Positions 34,390 to 46,900 are shown, counted from the first letter of the stretch. The stretch is DNA of 64,000 nt from Datisca glomerata (GCA_003255025.1 QANY01005678.1:694703-758702); one strand, 5' to 3'. The notes: generated by a model not told the origin, from the letters alone. Numbers and translations: made by a program.

Positions 34390-35203
34390 ATAGCCAGTCT
34401 AGTACCCCTAGGAATTCCCTTTCCAGATCATCTACTAATGATCAAGATCTTAGGATTCGAATAGAGCAAGAATTAAAAAAATTAAAAATTAAAAGTTTAA
34501 AACCTAAAGGTGTAGCCACCAGTTCTCAAATTAGTCAGCAAATCTTTGATAATAAGGCTGAACAATCTAAAGAAAGTTAAAACACCCATTAATAATAAAT
34601 ATCTTAGGATTCTAAAATTAGAACAAAAATTAAAAAATTCTAAAAATTTGAATCCAAATACCTTGAACCAAGAATACAAACCAGATTGGACAAGTCTAAA
34701 TCAACACAATAATGACTCAGTCAATCTTGATAAATGTAATAGGTTCAGAGATTCATATAATATAGATCAAAGAAAAATCATATTTGCTGAATGAAATGCA
34801 TTCATGCAAAAATATAGATTTGACATATTTTTCTTTGACTATTTCGAGGATATTTATGAACCAAATAATAGGGTAATTCTCAAACCTAAAGAAGAATCGA
34901 AAGAATCTTTCAAAATTAGGCATGAAAGATTTCTTGATGAATTACTTAGAAAATTAAAAATTGATTGGAGAGACAATATATCTGAACCAGATAGCCATAG
35001 GATAGAATCCATCTGTGAGTCATCCACAATTTATTAATATTCAAACATTAACAATAATATTGAAGAAAACCATAGGTCAGAATCCTATGAATCATCCATA
35101 ATTAATGAATCTTCAAATAATATTGAGGAATCATCCAAAGATTTAGAAATCAAATCATCTGTTAAGATTATTAACTAAGACAGTAGCTCTAAATTAGATA
35201 ACC
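34390..35203 (+). pseudogene. Segment B1: linker and N-terminal coat region, truncated
   Basis: Open pieces at 34546-34794 and 34804-35037 carry the DQRKIIFAE and FDIFFFDYFEDIYEPNNRVI motifs and a KRNESS-like spacer. The segment ends abruptly at about 35203 against the primer site of B2. Confidence 0.65.
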
Positions 35204-35207
35204 CTTT

Positions 35208-35225
35208 TGGTATCAAAGCCAAACC
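35208..35225 (+). other. Segment B2: viral primer-binding site (tail-to-head join)
   Basis: TGGTATCAAAGCCAAACC directly after truncated coat sequence of B1. The join is at about 35203. Confidence 0.8.
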
Positions 35226-35804
35226 TGGTGGGGAGATCTAATGTTTACTTAATTATCTACATAATTAATCTGTTCACCGCCTATTATGGCTGGTTTTTGT
35301 TATTATTTTTTCTTAGAACTTGTTTTCTACTCCTAACAATTTCGAGAGAAACTTGTTTTGAAAACAAGACGATCTTTCTTCCTCTGCTTTTGCAAATCTT
35401 TCTTCTTCTTTTTTCTTCAACGTTAAATAATAAGCGGTAGCACTATTTAATTATTGCCAATAAATTTTATTATTTATTTAAGTTTTTAATCTTACACCTA
35501 TTATGGCTGGTTTTTGTTATTATTGCTTATCGATTGCTTACATGAATAATTGCTTATATTTAATTTCACTCTATGTTCAAGTGGCTGGTTATTTTTATCA
35601 GAAGTTGACGTATCAGCTTCTAATTGGCTAGCTTCAGGCACCGCAATAAAACCTCTTAGAGATGTAAATCCTGAGGGTAAGGTGGTTATAGAGACAAAGC
35701 GGTGAAGAGTCAACCTGGTAGGAGGTTGTAGAAGTCATAGCAGATTGATAGTCAAAATACAGTGTGAAATTTTTAATCATAAAAAAAATTTAGTTATTTG
35801 AGCC
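35226..35804 (+). other. Segment B2: leader with inserted viral 3' sequence
   Basis: The leader is interrupted by about 190 bp (35305-35495) matching the viral 3' non-coding region at 44095-44285. CTATTATGGCTGGTTTTTGT occurs on both sides of the insert (35280-35299 and 35497-35516). Confidence 0.7.
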
Positions 35805-36130
35805 ATGAGTAGATTATCTAGAAGTAGTTTTTCTAGTAGCATTGGATCTATAATAACTTCAATATATGACATAATAGATTAAGGGCGTTTTGAATTAACA
35901 GATGATCAAGTAAATCATAGGGTAAGGAATATACTTAGAATCACTAAAAAAATATTTACAAATCTACATGGTCTTATGCTTCCCCCAAGCCTCAGCATCA
36001 TGAAAAAATAATTAAAAAATATATACTCTTAGGAAAGAGCATGAAACCTTCAAAATACTTTCTTCTAATAAAATTAAAAATGTTAATAACATCCAACAGT
36101 ACATGAATGGTACAGATTAAATTAGGGAGT
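35805..36130 (+). pseudogene. Segment B2: movement-protein N-terminus, core deleted and frame broken
   Basis: ATG at 35805 with the Ser-rich start, then an early TAA near 35879. It has the same deletion of the movement-protein core as B1 (join near 36078-36090). Confidence 0.65.
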
Positions 36131-37590
36131 ATAGCCAGTCTAGTACCCCTAGGAATTCCTTTTCTAGATCATCTACTAATGATCAAGATCTTAGGATTCT
36201 ACTAATGATCAAGATCTTAGGATTCAAATAGAGCAAGAATTAAAAAAAATAAAAATTAAAAGTTTAAAACCTAAAAGTGTAGCCACAAGGTCTCAAGTTA
36301 GTCAGTCAGACTTTGACAATAAGGCTGAACAATCTAACAAAGTTAAAATACCCATTAATAACCAATATCTTAGGATTCTAAAATTAGAACAAGAATTAAA
36401 AATTTCCAAAAATTTCAATCCAGATACCCAAAACCAATAATACAAACCAAGTTGGGCAAGTCTAAGTCCACACAATAATGACCCAGTCAATCTTGATAAA
36501 TGTAATAGGTTCAGAGATTCATATAATATAGATCAAAGAAAAATCATACTTGCTGAATGGAATGCGTTCACAAAAATATAGATTTGACATATTTTTCGTT
36601 GACTATATCGAGGATATTTATGAACCAAATAACAGGGTAATTCCCAAACCTAAAGAAGAATCAAAAGAATCTTTCAAAATTAGACATGAAAGATTTCTTA
36701 ATGAATTACTTAAAGAATTAAAAATTGATTGGAGAGACAATATATCTGAACCAGATGCCATAGGATAGAATCCATCTATGAGTCATCCACAATTCATGAA
36801 TATTCAAACATTAACAATAATATTGAAGAAAACTATAGCTCAGAATTCTATGAATTATCCACAATGGATGCATTTTCAAATAATATTGAGGAACCATCTA
36901 AAGATTTAGAAATCAAATCATCTGTTAAGATTATTAACCAAGATAGTAGCTCTGAATTAGATAACCATATGATAGAGTCTACCTATGAATCTTCCACAAT
37001 CAATGAACCTTCAAATATCAATAAAATTGAAGAAACATTAAAGAATTCAGAAACTAATAAACCAAATAAAAATGTAGTTGAACAACTCAATTACATCAAT
37101 CAAAGTCTAATTCCAATAGGAAAATAATTAGACAAAATTGGGAATAAGGTTGATGTTTTTAATGAACCTAAACCTAATGAATCCCTAGAAGAAAAACATT
37201 TAATAAATCTTTTAGATAAAACCACTTTGAATTTATTCTACTTAATAAACACATTGATAAAATGCTTTAATATTTGAAGAATACATTTGTTGAATCATCT
37301 TATGTAAAGGTTGTTAACCAGAACAGTCGTTTAGAATTTGAAAATAAATCTGAAAAATTGATGAAAGACTTCAAGAATTGAAAGTAATCAATCAAGACAA
37401 TAGTTAAGATTCAAAAAGTCATATGTCAGAGTCCACCTATAAGTCAGCCACAATAAGTGAATCTTCAAACATTTATAATATTGAAGATACGTTTAAAATT
37501 TTAGAAATTAATAAATTATAAAGAAATGGCCTAAAAAGCCAATTCCTCCTAATATTCAAATTTCTAAAAATTCATTAGTTAATCAATTTT
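36131..37590 (+). pseudogene. Segment B2: linker, N-terminal coat region and Ser/Glu-rich spacer
   Basis: The TACTAATGATCAAGATCTTA words are duplicated at 36175-36220. Open pieces at 36550-36768 and 36864-37127 carry the FVDYIEDIYEPNNRVIPKPK motif, repeated ESTYESSTINEPSNI-like words and VVEQLNYINQSLIPIGK. The spacer is likely disordered. Confidence 0.65.
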
Positions 37591-37592
37591 AT

Positions 37593-37914
37593 GTGATCGC
37601 AGAAAAATTATATGAATGGAATATTAATGGTCATTATGAACAGAAAGTCCTCAACAAACTGCAACACATGACAATGATAGCTAACAACTACATTACCACA
37701 CATAATTTACTTCACAATGAGATAATCAATCTCTTAGTCACTGGAATACTACATTCCTGGTGGGAAAAATATCTCATAGAAGAATCTAAAAATACCATCT
37801 ATTCAGCAGTGAGATTGATGTTAAAGGAACCCCAATTATTGGAGAAGATCAGGAAACGATTCTTAATGTCATCAATACACTTCTTTATACCTAATTGAAC
37901 ATTTCATTGGAATG
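37593..37914 (+). pseudogene. Segment B2: coat protein fragment ending at a back-jump
   Basis: 101 open codons with KLYEWNINGHYEQKVLNKLQ and a LLHNEIINLLVTGILHSWWE motif. Around 37910-37920 the coat sequence (IEHFIGMP-like) switches to the N-terminal coat region (FDYIEDIYE-like), the start of B3. Confidence 0.7.
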
Positions 37915-38985
37915 CCAAGATTTAACATATTTTACCTTGATTATATCGAGGATATTTATGAAACAAATAATAGGGTAATTCCCAAACCTAAAGAAGAATC
38001 AAAAGAATCTTTCAAAATCAGACATGAAAGATTTATTGATGAATTACTTAAAGAATTAATGGAGGGACAATATCTCATAATCACATAGTCGTAGGATAGA
38101 ATCCACCTATGAGCCATCTGCAATTGATGAATCTCAAATAATATTGAGCAACCATCCAAAAATTAAGAAATCAAACCATCTGTTAAGGTTATTAACCAAG
38201 ACAACAGTTCTGAATTAGATAACCATAGGATAGAGTTTACCTATGAATCTTCCACAATCAATGAACCTTCAAATACCAATAAAATTGAAGGACATTAAAG
38301 AATTCAGAAACTAATAACCAAATAAATAAGTAGTTGAGAAACTCAATTACACCAATTAAAGTATAATTCCAATAGGAAAATAATTAGAAAAAATTGAGAA
38401 TAAGGTTGATGTTCTTAATGAACCTAAACATAACGAATCCCTGAAATAAAAATCTTTAATAAATCTTTCAGATAAAACTACTTTGAATATTGTTCCCCTT
38501 AATAAACAGTTAGATAAAATGCTTCAAGATTTGAAGAATAAATCTATTGCATTATTTTCTTCTGTTAAGGTTGTTAACCAAGATAGTAGTTCAGAATTTG
38601 AAATCAAATCTGAAAATATTAATTCAGATTCAGAAAGTCATAGGTCAGAATCCACCAATGAATCTTCCACAATTAATGAATCTTCAAACATTGATAATAT
38701 TGAAGAATTATTTAGAATTATCTGAACTAAATCTGAGAAAATTATTGATAATATATCTCATGAATTAAGGGTAATTAATCAACATAATAATTCAGTTTTA
38801 GAAATTCATAGGTCAGAATCCACCTATGAATCATCCACGATAAGTGAATCTTCAAACATTAATAAGATTGAAGAATCATTTAAAAATTTAGAAATTCATA
38901 AATTAGAAAGGAAATTAACAAATAAGTCTATTCCTCATGATATTCAAATTTCTGAAAATTCTATAGTTAATCAATTTTCTATCTG
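37915..38985 (+). pseudogene. Segment B3: N-terminal coat region and Ser/Glu-rich spacers
   Basis: Begins mid-domain with a LDYIEDIYETNNRVIPKPK motif. It then has several copies of ESTYESSTINEPS-like words (38240, 38660, 38820). The best open piece is 38483-38725. Many stops. Confidence 0.6.
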
Positions 38986-38989
38986 CAGA

Positions 38990-39700
38990 AAAATTATATG
39001 AATAGAATATTGATGGACTTTCTGAACAGGAAGTTCTCAATAAATTGCAGCACATGACAATGGTAGCTAATAGCTACATTACCACACACAATTTACTTCA
39101 TAATGATGTAATTAATCTTTTAGTCACATGATTCACAGGAATGCTTCATTCTTGGTGAGAAAAATATCTCACAGAAGAATCCAAAAATATCATCCTTTCA
39201 GTAGTTAAGATTGATGACACCTAATTATTGGAGAGGATCAAGAAATAATACATGATGCCATCAATACACTCATTTACACAATAATTGAACACTTAATTGG
39301 AATGCCAAGAAATGTCACTTCGCGTATCCATGATCAATTGACCAATCTTAGGTGTCCAACCCTAAGTGATTTCCACTGGTACAAATATATATTTTTGCCC
39401 AGAGTAATGACAAGAGATGATAGTAATCAACACTTTTAAAAAGAAAAATTTACTAATGGATTACCCAATTTGTTTGCACACAAAATTAGAATAGCCCTTA
39501 GTAATGACCTAGGTAATATAGACTATAATAGTCTCACCTACGATACGATAATTATTACAATACAAAATGAAGGTTTAAAAATGTGTATTGCTATGAAAAT
39601 AAATAAACAAATTATAAAATAGAATAAAATTGTCAAATATGAATTAGAAAATTTCTACGAGCAATATGGTTTACCCTCTATTGCTCCTTCCTAGAGAAAT
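38990..39700 (+). pseudogene. Segment B3: coat protein core
   Basis: Follows the same order as A1: EVLNKLQHMTMVANSY-like helix, the I-H-D-Q-L-T-N-L-R-C-P-T segment (39330-39360) and a broken KEKFTNGLPNLFAHKIR motif (about 39440-39490). Interrupted by stops and small indels. Confidence 0.65.
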
Positions 39701-40440
39701 AGGAAAAATTCGCATTTAATCTCTAGAAGGTCTCACAAGCCTCATAGGAGACAATACCATAAAAAATAGTCATAAAAATTTTGACCCATACTTTTCAAAG
39801 AATAATAATTTTGACAAATATTTCTCTAAGAATAAAATTTATTCCAGAAAAAAATTCAGTAAAAAATTTGTTGATTAAAGTAAACTTAACTACTTTAAAT
39901 GTGGTCAGAGTGGTCATCTTTCTAACATGTGTCAACTCAAAAATAAAATTAATCAATTAAAAATCTCTAATGAAAATTAACATGATTTGTTTAGAATCAT
40001 AAAGTCAATAGAATATTATGAGAGTAATAGTGATGATTTAGGAGAATTTGAATACCCTAAATACTCAGAATCTAACTCTTCGAGTTCTGACAATAATTCT
40101 CCTAACATCTTTATGGGGTGTAGGGATAGTTGTTGTCAAAAAATTAATGTTTTAAATAAAAATGAAGAACAAGAAAATATTTTGTTAGGTTTAATTGGAA
40201 AAATTGAAAATCCAGAATTAAAACAAGAATATCCAAAAAGACTTAGAAAAGTAATTATAAAGAAAGAAAATTATAAGTCTAATAATAACAATACCGCAAA
40301 CCTTTCGCAAACCCTTGAAAAATTTAATAAGATTAAAGGAAATGAAGAACAAGTTACTCTACTAGAACTTTAGAAAGAAATTAAAAATATTAAAATTGAA
40401 ATAAAAGAATTACAAAATTCAAACACAAAAATAAAATAAG
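39700..40440 (+). pseudogene. Segment B3: basic tail, CCHC knuckle and acidic coiled-coil linker
   Basis: The knuckle at about 39891-39932 reads YFKCGQSGHLSNMC; its first Cys has become Tyr. 39987-40373 is open for 128 codons with FEYPKYSESNSSSSDNN, MGCRDSCCQK and a charged helical stretch. Confidence 0.7.
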
Positions 40441-40639
40441 AAATAAACCTTTTGAAAATAGTGAGTTTAATTAAGAATAAAAAATCTAGTGAACTAGGAG
40501 AACCTAGTAGATTATCAATTTTTGATAATGAGGTTCAAAAACCTGTTATTAGCAATTAAGATGATGATAACTTCATCTAAATACTTAACCATATCAAAAT
40601 AAATAATGGCACATAATGGTCAGAATAATTATATAAGAT

Positions 40640-41020
40640 TTTGATTCCACAACGATGGCTCTTGTTGATTTATGAGCAGACTTGAATTGTATGCAGGAAG
40701 GAGTAGTTCCTACAAAGTACTTCAAGAAGGTGAAAGAGTCTTTGTCTTCTATCGACGGTACTCAGATGCACATCAATTATGAAATCCCCAAAGTTCATAT
40801 TTACCAAGATGTATATTTCAAAACATTATTTGTCTTAGTAAAAAATATGACTGATAAAATTATTTTAGGTTTACCATTCATTTCTCTATTCTATCATTTT
40901 ACCACAGAACATGATGGAATAATTAGTTATCTCATAGATGAACCTATTAAATTCAAATTTCTTTCTTTTTCTCATAATGAGAAATTTAAAAAATTAAAAC
41001 AAAATTCTGCTTTTTAATCT
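40640..41020 (+). pseudogene. Segment B3: aspartic protease region with stop in the active site
   Basis: Reads ALVDL, stop (TGA), ADLNCMQEG. The Gly of D-S-G is replaced by the stop and Ser by Leu. The rest of the domain is open (40682-41017) with IILGLPFISLFYHFTTEHDG. Confidence 0.75.
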
Positions 41021-41039
41021 GTGAATATGATGTCTTGTA

Positions 41040-41800
41040 AAGAAAAATAATTGTATTTTCTACAAGACAAAATAAATTTGAAAAGTATTGAGAGAACAAC
41101 TTTAAAATCTTACTCTTCAAAACCAAATTAGAATCCATGAACGGGGAGTTCCTCATTTAGTAATTAATCATAAGCTCCTTAATAATGTTTTGAAATGGAT
41201 AAGATATCCAGTACCAAACAAAAAAGGGACTTAATTAATAGATATGAATATACTCTTCTGATCTCTGAATTTGACACAAAATCTAGATTATGGCAAATTC
41301 AAATGAATAAGATTAATAAATACAACATTTAATTTTCTAGTTATAAATGGAAATAATGCCATTTGATCTTAAAAATGCTCCAGGAACAATACATGGAATT
41401 TTCAACCAATTCGTTGGTTTCTTAATTGTCTACATTAATAATATTCTTATTAGACAGTACTGGTTGAATTTCTTGATTGTTTGAATTAGTACTATTTTCT
41501 CTAAATATGTTGAACAATACTGGAAACACTTTGAATTGTTTGTCAAGGTAATAAAACAAAATAATTTAATAATCTTTACAAGAAAAATCAAATTGTTTCA
41601 ATCAATTATATTTCCAGGATTTGAATTTTGTTATTTCATTAATCAGATCATACAAGTTGTTTTATTAAATAAAAAATTTCTTTTAGTTAATTACAAATCT
41701 GCAAAACATGTTTCAAAATTTTTTCCAAACAAAATTTTGTCAGGTGAAAATCTATTTTTAGCATTTTTATTTCAATATTTAATTTACGCATATTATTAAT
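41040..41800 (+). pseudogene. Segment B3: reverse transcriptase region, active site YINN
   Basis: Motif C at 41428-41445 reads V-Y-I-N-N-I in place of Y-x-D-D. Motif B (MPFDLKNAPGT) precedes it. The thumb-like part (41536-41799) is open and contains IKLFQSIIFPGFEF. It runs on toward the AlkB-like region with no recognisable RNase H. Confidence 0.8.
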
Positions 41801-41929
41801 TCAATTCCTAACTTTATTTCTCATGAATTTTTGTAGGAAATAAATCCAAGAATCTACAATAGAAGAATTTGACCTGCTAGAATACGGAAAGGTAAAACCC
41901 AGTATACTCAATCAAAATTCTTTTAAAAT

Positions 41930-42400
41930 CAAGAAGCTCAATGGTAAAATAACCATTTTTTGCTCAAAACTCTCATTCATTAATTATGGTCATAATGAAT
42001 TTGAATATCCAAGAAATGATTGGATTAAGGTATTAGAAAAAAATTTCAAAGATGTTGGGTTGAACCATGACTTCATTGCAGGCATTAATTCAATGGTGTG
42101 AAAATGGTGGAAAAATAGGTTTTCATAAAGATAATAAAATCTGTTATGATAACAGAAAATTTTTAACTGCGAACCTATTGAGACAATCAATTTTCAAATG
42201 AAATAATAAAAGAATTTTTCATAGTGGAAGGAACTTTCTTCATCACACCTGATGAGTTTCAAAAATATCATAAGCATGCTGAGGAATCCTTAATAAAAGG
42301 AATCAATATCACATTCAGAAATCATGTGATGAATGTTTCAAAAATAGTAGAGTCTTCGACTCAACAATTGGCCCTTAAAGCTCAAATGAAAGAGTAGTCT
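41930..42400 (+). pseudogene. Segment B3: AlkB-like dioxygenase domain, second copy
   Basis: Same order as A2: FFAQNSHSLI near 41960, IQWCENGGKIGFHKDNKICY (42086-42145) with H-x-D, YHKHAEES (about 42266-42289) and GINITFRNH (about 42300-42326). A TGA at 42098-42100 region and a frameshift near 42185 break it. The Gly in place of the first Arg of the last motif is shared with A2. Confidence 0.7.
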
Positions 42401-42499
42401 TCTACTCTTAACCAATCACAAACAGCAAACTTGGGTCCATTAGACCCGATTACCAATCAACTCTGATCAAACAATTTGACACTTCCCAAATACTCAATC

Positions 42500-43490
42500 A
42501 TTGGATGCTCAATCACTTGACCAACCAGTTTCATATATTCAAATAATGCACATCGAAAATCTCTTTCATATTGAGCCTTCATTTGCTCATTTGAAGGATC
42601 CAACACAAATTACCAAAGACCATTTCATTCCTAAACTCCATTATATCCCCAAACACAATAATAAAAATCTCAGTTTCTGCAGATACATTCTCTTAGAAAT
42701 AAAATCCAGAAAAATTAGCTCAATAAAAAACTATGAGGAAAGAATCATTTACCATTCTTTCTGTGTCTTCAGGATCATAACTATGGGGGATTGGAAAATC
42801 CATCCTTAAAGTTTCAAAGTACTTTTGAATAAAAAATAATATAATTATTTTGACTATATCGATATATGACACACGATTTTTCTGCATCAAAATAGTAATT
42901 TTTCTCACTTTTGGTTTTTGAATTTCGATAAGAATTTCAAAATTGATTTTTCAAATTGGTTCTTTAAATGGTGGTCCATTCATGGTCTTACCTTAAAACT
43001 TTTCTCAATTGATTTTTAAAAATGTTTCAATTTATTTTTAAGGGTTTACAAGCCCTCACCAATTGAGGCCTCTTTTCCTCGAATACTTTATTTTTCAAGC
43101 AAATACAAAATACATTAGATTTTGAAATGCCAATACTCGGTTAAAAATGAAATCATCACCAAAGAATATTATGTTAAATGGTGGGATGAGTTGAATACCC
43201 AATATGAGTCTAACAAATTCTTTTATCCAAGCTCCATTAAAGATTAATGAGTCAATTTACCTAACTCCACAAATCAAACCATCAAAACCCTCTTCAAAGG
43301 GTAAATCAAAAGTCACAAAGCCAAAGTCCGAATTAGAGAAAAACTTAATCCAAAAGAAAATACTTCTCATTTTGAAAGACAATGACGATTCTAAATCTGG
43401 ATCATCTGAAGAGTCAAGTCTCACAATCAAACCAAAAATGCAAAAGACCAATCATCCAGAAATATTACCCTTCAACAATTGAAGGACTCA
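42500..43490 (+). pseudogene. Segment B3: W-rich C-terminal region
   Basis: Matches A2 23030-23830. The YFDYID, FWFLNFDKNFKIDF and KWW motifs (about 42850-42980) are broken by stops. The tail at 43204-43482 is open for 92 codons, with APLKINESIYLTPQI, a KPSSKGKSKVTKPKS basic stretch and an acidic Ser/Asp patch. Confidence 0.55.
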
Positions 43491-44379
43491 TTTGATGACA
43501 TCAATCTCAGAAATGATAAATAAAGAGAAATAAATCACCTTTGGCAAAATGCCAATGTTTGAAATAATTAAAATTAAAGAATCAAGCAATCTTGAAGGTG
43601 TATCATGATGACACCTCAGCACAATGTAAAGGTCATAATAATCTTCAAAGACAAGCAATTATCAATGGCACTAGTCACAATGACTTTTTTAGATGATAAT
43701 TATGATTTCTCCAAAATCAACGACCAGGGCACAAGAATCCAAGATAGCAATTATCAATGATCAACAACAATGCCCTCCACAAAATAAAGCAACAATCAAG
43801 ACACTAAGGCCCGAGATAGCAATTATCAAAGATCAACAATAGTGGTTGCACCAGAATAAAGTAACAATCAAGACACGGAGATCGAGATAATAATTATCGA
43901 GGAAGCTTTGTAATTTGTTATTTTTTGTAATAGATATACTAGTTGTCAAATAATTAGGCAACTATTTATGCTTTTTACTATTCTTAGTCAAAAATAGACA
44001 AAGTACAAATGTAAAATGTTTATACTGTAAAATAGAAAAGTTCAGGTAAGTGATGAGTTCTCGGTGAACTCCACTTTACTTGACTTCTCTCATTTGTTTC
44101 TCAGAACTTATTTTCTACTCCTAACAATTTGGAGAGAAACTTGTTTTGAAAACAAAGCAATACTTCTTCCTCCTCTTTTGTAAATCTTTCTTCTTCTCTT
44201 TCATGCAACGTTAAATAGTGAAAGGAGATTACTATTTAATTGTTACCAATAAATTTTACTATTTGTGTAAGTTATTAATCTTACACCTTAATACAGTTTT
44301 TACTGTTTTTGTGATTAATTCTTTCATCTTAATACCTCCTCTTTAATTTCTCATAATTATACTTGATTCCACGCCTTTT
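43491..44379 (+). promoter_or_regulatory. Segment B3: viral 3' non-coding region with short direct repeats
   Basis: Non-coding. 43735-43900 has three ~70-bp repeats with the core GATAGCAATTATCAA and AACAATCAAGACAC. In this family the promoter and polyadenylation region lie here, and repeated elements before a TATA box would suit an enhancer, but no strong TATA box was seen. 44125-44290 is the block found moved into the B2 leader and the A1/A2 join. Confidence 0.5.
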
Positions 44380-44545
44380 TAGTATCAGAGTCAAACCCAG
44401 TGGGGATATCTACTGTTTACTTCATTGTCCATATAATTAATCTGTTCACTACCTATTATGACTGGTTATTATTTTTGTTGTTTATCAATTACTTACCTGA
44501 ATAATTACTTTTATTTATTCTCATTCTCCACCTAAGTGACTTAAT
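44380..44545 (+). other. Segment B3: terminal primer site and leader fragment
   Basis: TAGTATCAGAGTCAAACC (44380-44397) is a primer site with TGG changed to TAG; its TATCAGAG core is the closest in the window to the tRNA-Met consensus. About 145 bp of leader follow. The sequence then flips to segment C on the minus strand near 44545. This repeat of the genome start after its end shows a circular or terminally redundant source. Confidence 0.7.
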
Positions 44546-45350
44546 TTTGAAGGAGTTTTGGTTGAGCATTCGAGGTTCTATCTTTCCATATTCTGGTAAG
44601 CCAGATTCCTCAAATTCCTCCATCATAGATTCTTGAAATGGTTTTCTGCAAAAAAGATGACAAATAAGAAAGTCAGAAATTTAATTATTAATGTATTGGA
44701 TAAATTAAATATGAAACAGAATTGCTAAGAATATATTATTACCGGGCAAAACTTTGTTTGGAAGTAATTTCAAAACATGTTTTTATAGATTTTTAATTAA
44801 TCAAAACAAGTTGTATGACTTGAACAATTATTTTAATACTGGAATAATAAATTTCAAATCCTGAAAATCTAATTTTATATTGAATAATTTGATTCTTCTT
44901 GCAGAGATAATTAAACTATTTTGTTTTGTTATCTTGGGAAATAATCTAAAGTAGTTCCAGTATTGTTTAACATATTCATAAATATAAACAATCAAGGAAC
45001 TCAACCAATAATGACATTTAATAAGAATGTTATTAATGCAGACAATCGAGAAATCAACAAATTGATTAAATAGTTTAATCATTATATTCTGAAATTTACT
45101 TGCAGCAAATCTAAGATCAAATGGAATTATTTTTCATTTATAATGATCAATTATAATCTTGTATTTCTCAATTTTATTTATCTGGATTTTTATAATGATC
45201 AATTATAATATTGTATTTCTCAATTTCATTTATTTGGATTTTTATAATGATCAATTATAATCTTGTATTTCTCAATTTTATTTATCTGGATTTTCCAAAA
45301 TCTAGATTTTATGTTAAACTTCGAGGATACATCAGCATTTACTATATCTA
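44546..45350 (-). pseudogene. Segment C: reverse transcriptase region, active site CINN
   Basis: Motif C at 45029-45043 reads V-C-I-N-N. A TAATGATCAATTATAATCTT block is repeated three times (45136-45290), an internal duplication of ~60-bp units in motif A/B coding sequence. The segment stops before AlkB (44546), against the B3 leader. Confidence 0.75.
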
Positions 45351-45499
45351 TTCATTAAGGCTTACAATTAATTACTAAACATTGAATTATTCGTTCAATG
45401 ATTTTAACTTGATTTTGAAAAGCATACTCTTCAATTTTGTCATGCAGAAAACATAATTGTTTTTTCTTACAAGAAATTAAGTTTATGAACTTAAAAATA

Positions 45500-45880
45500 G
45501 AATTTTGTTTCAAAATTTTTCAATTTCTCATTGTGAGAAAAGAAATAAATTTGAATTTAACAGGTTCATACATGGGATAAGTAATTATCTCATCATGCTC
45601 TGTTGTAAATGATATGACAAAGAAATGAATGGTAAACCTAAAATAATTTGATCAGTCAAATTTTTTACTAAGCAAACAATGTTTTAAGACATGCACTGTC
45701 TTGGTAAATATTAACTTTGAATATTTCATAATTGATATGCATCTGAGTACATTGGCAGAAGACAGAGACTCTTTCGTCTTCTTGAAGTACTTTGGAGGAA
45801 CTAATCGTTCATGCATATAATTCAAGTCTGCTTCTGTATCAACAAGATCCATTGTTGTAAAATCAAAATCTTGAATAATT
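45500..45880 (-). pseudogene. Segment C: aspartic protease region
   Basis: Reads MDLVDTEADLNYMHERLVPP. D-T-G is changed to D-T-E (G-to-A type). Open for only 66 codons. Confidence 0.7.
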
Positions 45881-46139
45881 ATTCTGACTATTATGTGTCA
45901 TTTCTTGATTTTGATATGATTAAGTATCTGGATGAAGTTATCATGGTCTTAAATGTTGAGAACAGGTTCATCAACCTCATTATCAGAAAGTGTGAATCTA
46001 CTAGGTTCTCCTAGTTCACTAGAATCATGATTTTTAATTAAACTCTCTATTTTCAAACAAATTAATTCTCTTTTATTTTTGTGTTTGAATTTTTTAATTC
46101 TTTTATTTCAAATTTGATATTTTTAATTTTCTTTTGAAG

Positions 46140-46900
46140 TCCCTATAAGGTAACTTCTTTTTCTTTTCCTTTCATGTTATTGAATTTTTCAAGTGTTTGT
46201 GAAAGGCTTGCAATATTGTTATTATTAGACTTAAATTTTTTTTCTTCAGAATTACTTTCTCAAGTCTCTCCAGATATTCTTGTTTTAATTCTGCATTCTC
46301 AATTTTACTAATTTAATCTAACAAGAGCTTCTCTTGTTCTTCAATTTTATTTAAAACATTAATTTTTTTATAACAACTATCCCCACACTCCATTAAGATG
46401 TTAGGACAATCACTGTCAAAACTGAAAAAGTTAGACTCTGAGGATTGAGGATATTCAAATTCTCCTAAAACTTCACTATCACTCTCATAGTATTCTATCG
46501 ACTTTATGATTCTAAAGAATTTTTGTTTATCCTCATTAGAGATTTTTAATTGATTAATTTTATTTTTGACTTGACAAGTGTTAGAAAGATGACCACTCTG
46601 GCCACATTTAAAACACTTAATTTTTCTTTTATCAACAAATGGTTTTTTGGAATTTTCTTTTAGAATAATTCCTATTCTTAGAAAAATGTTTGTCAAAACT
46701 TTTATTTTTGAAAAGTATTGGTCAAAATTTTATTTCTATTTTCTTGATTTTTTTTTCTCCTATCAGGCTTATGGATCATTTTAGGGCTTAAATGGGAATT
46801 TTTCCTATTTCTCTAGGAAGAAGCAGTAGCGGGTAAACCATACTGCTCGTAAAAATTGCCTAATTCGTATTTGGCAGTTTTATTTTCCTTTTTGATTTGT
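46140..46900 (-). pseudogene. Segment C: CCHC knuckle and acidic linker, best preserved
   Basis: 127 open codons (46313-46696) include KIKCFKCGQSGHLSNTCQVK, a complete C-x2-C-x4-H-x4-C zinc knuckle, the only intact one in the cluster. It is followed by FEYPQSSESNFFSFDSD and MECGDSCYKK. Confidence 0.8.
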
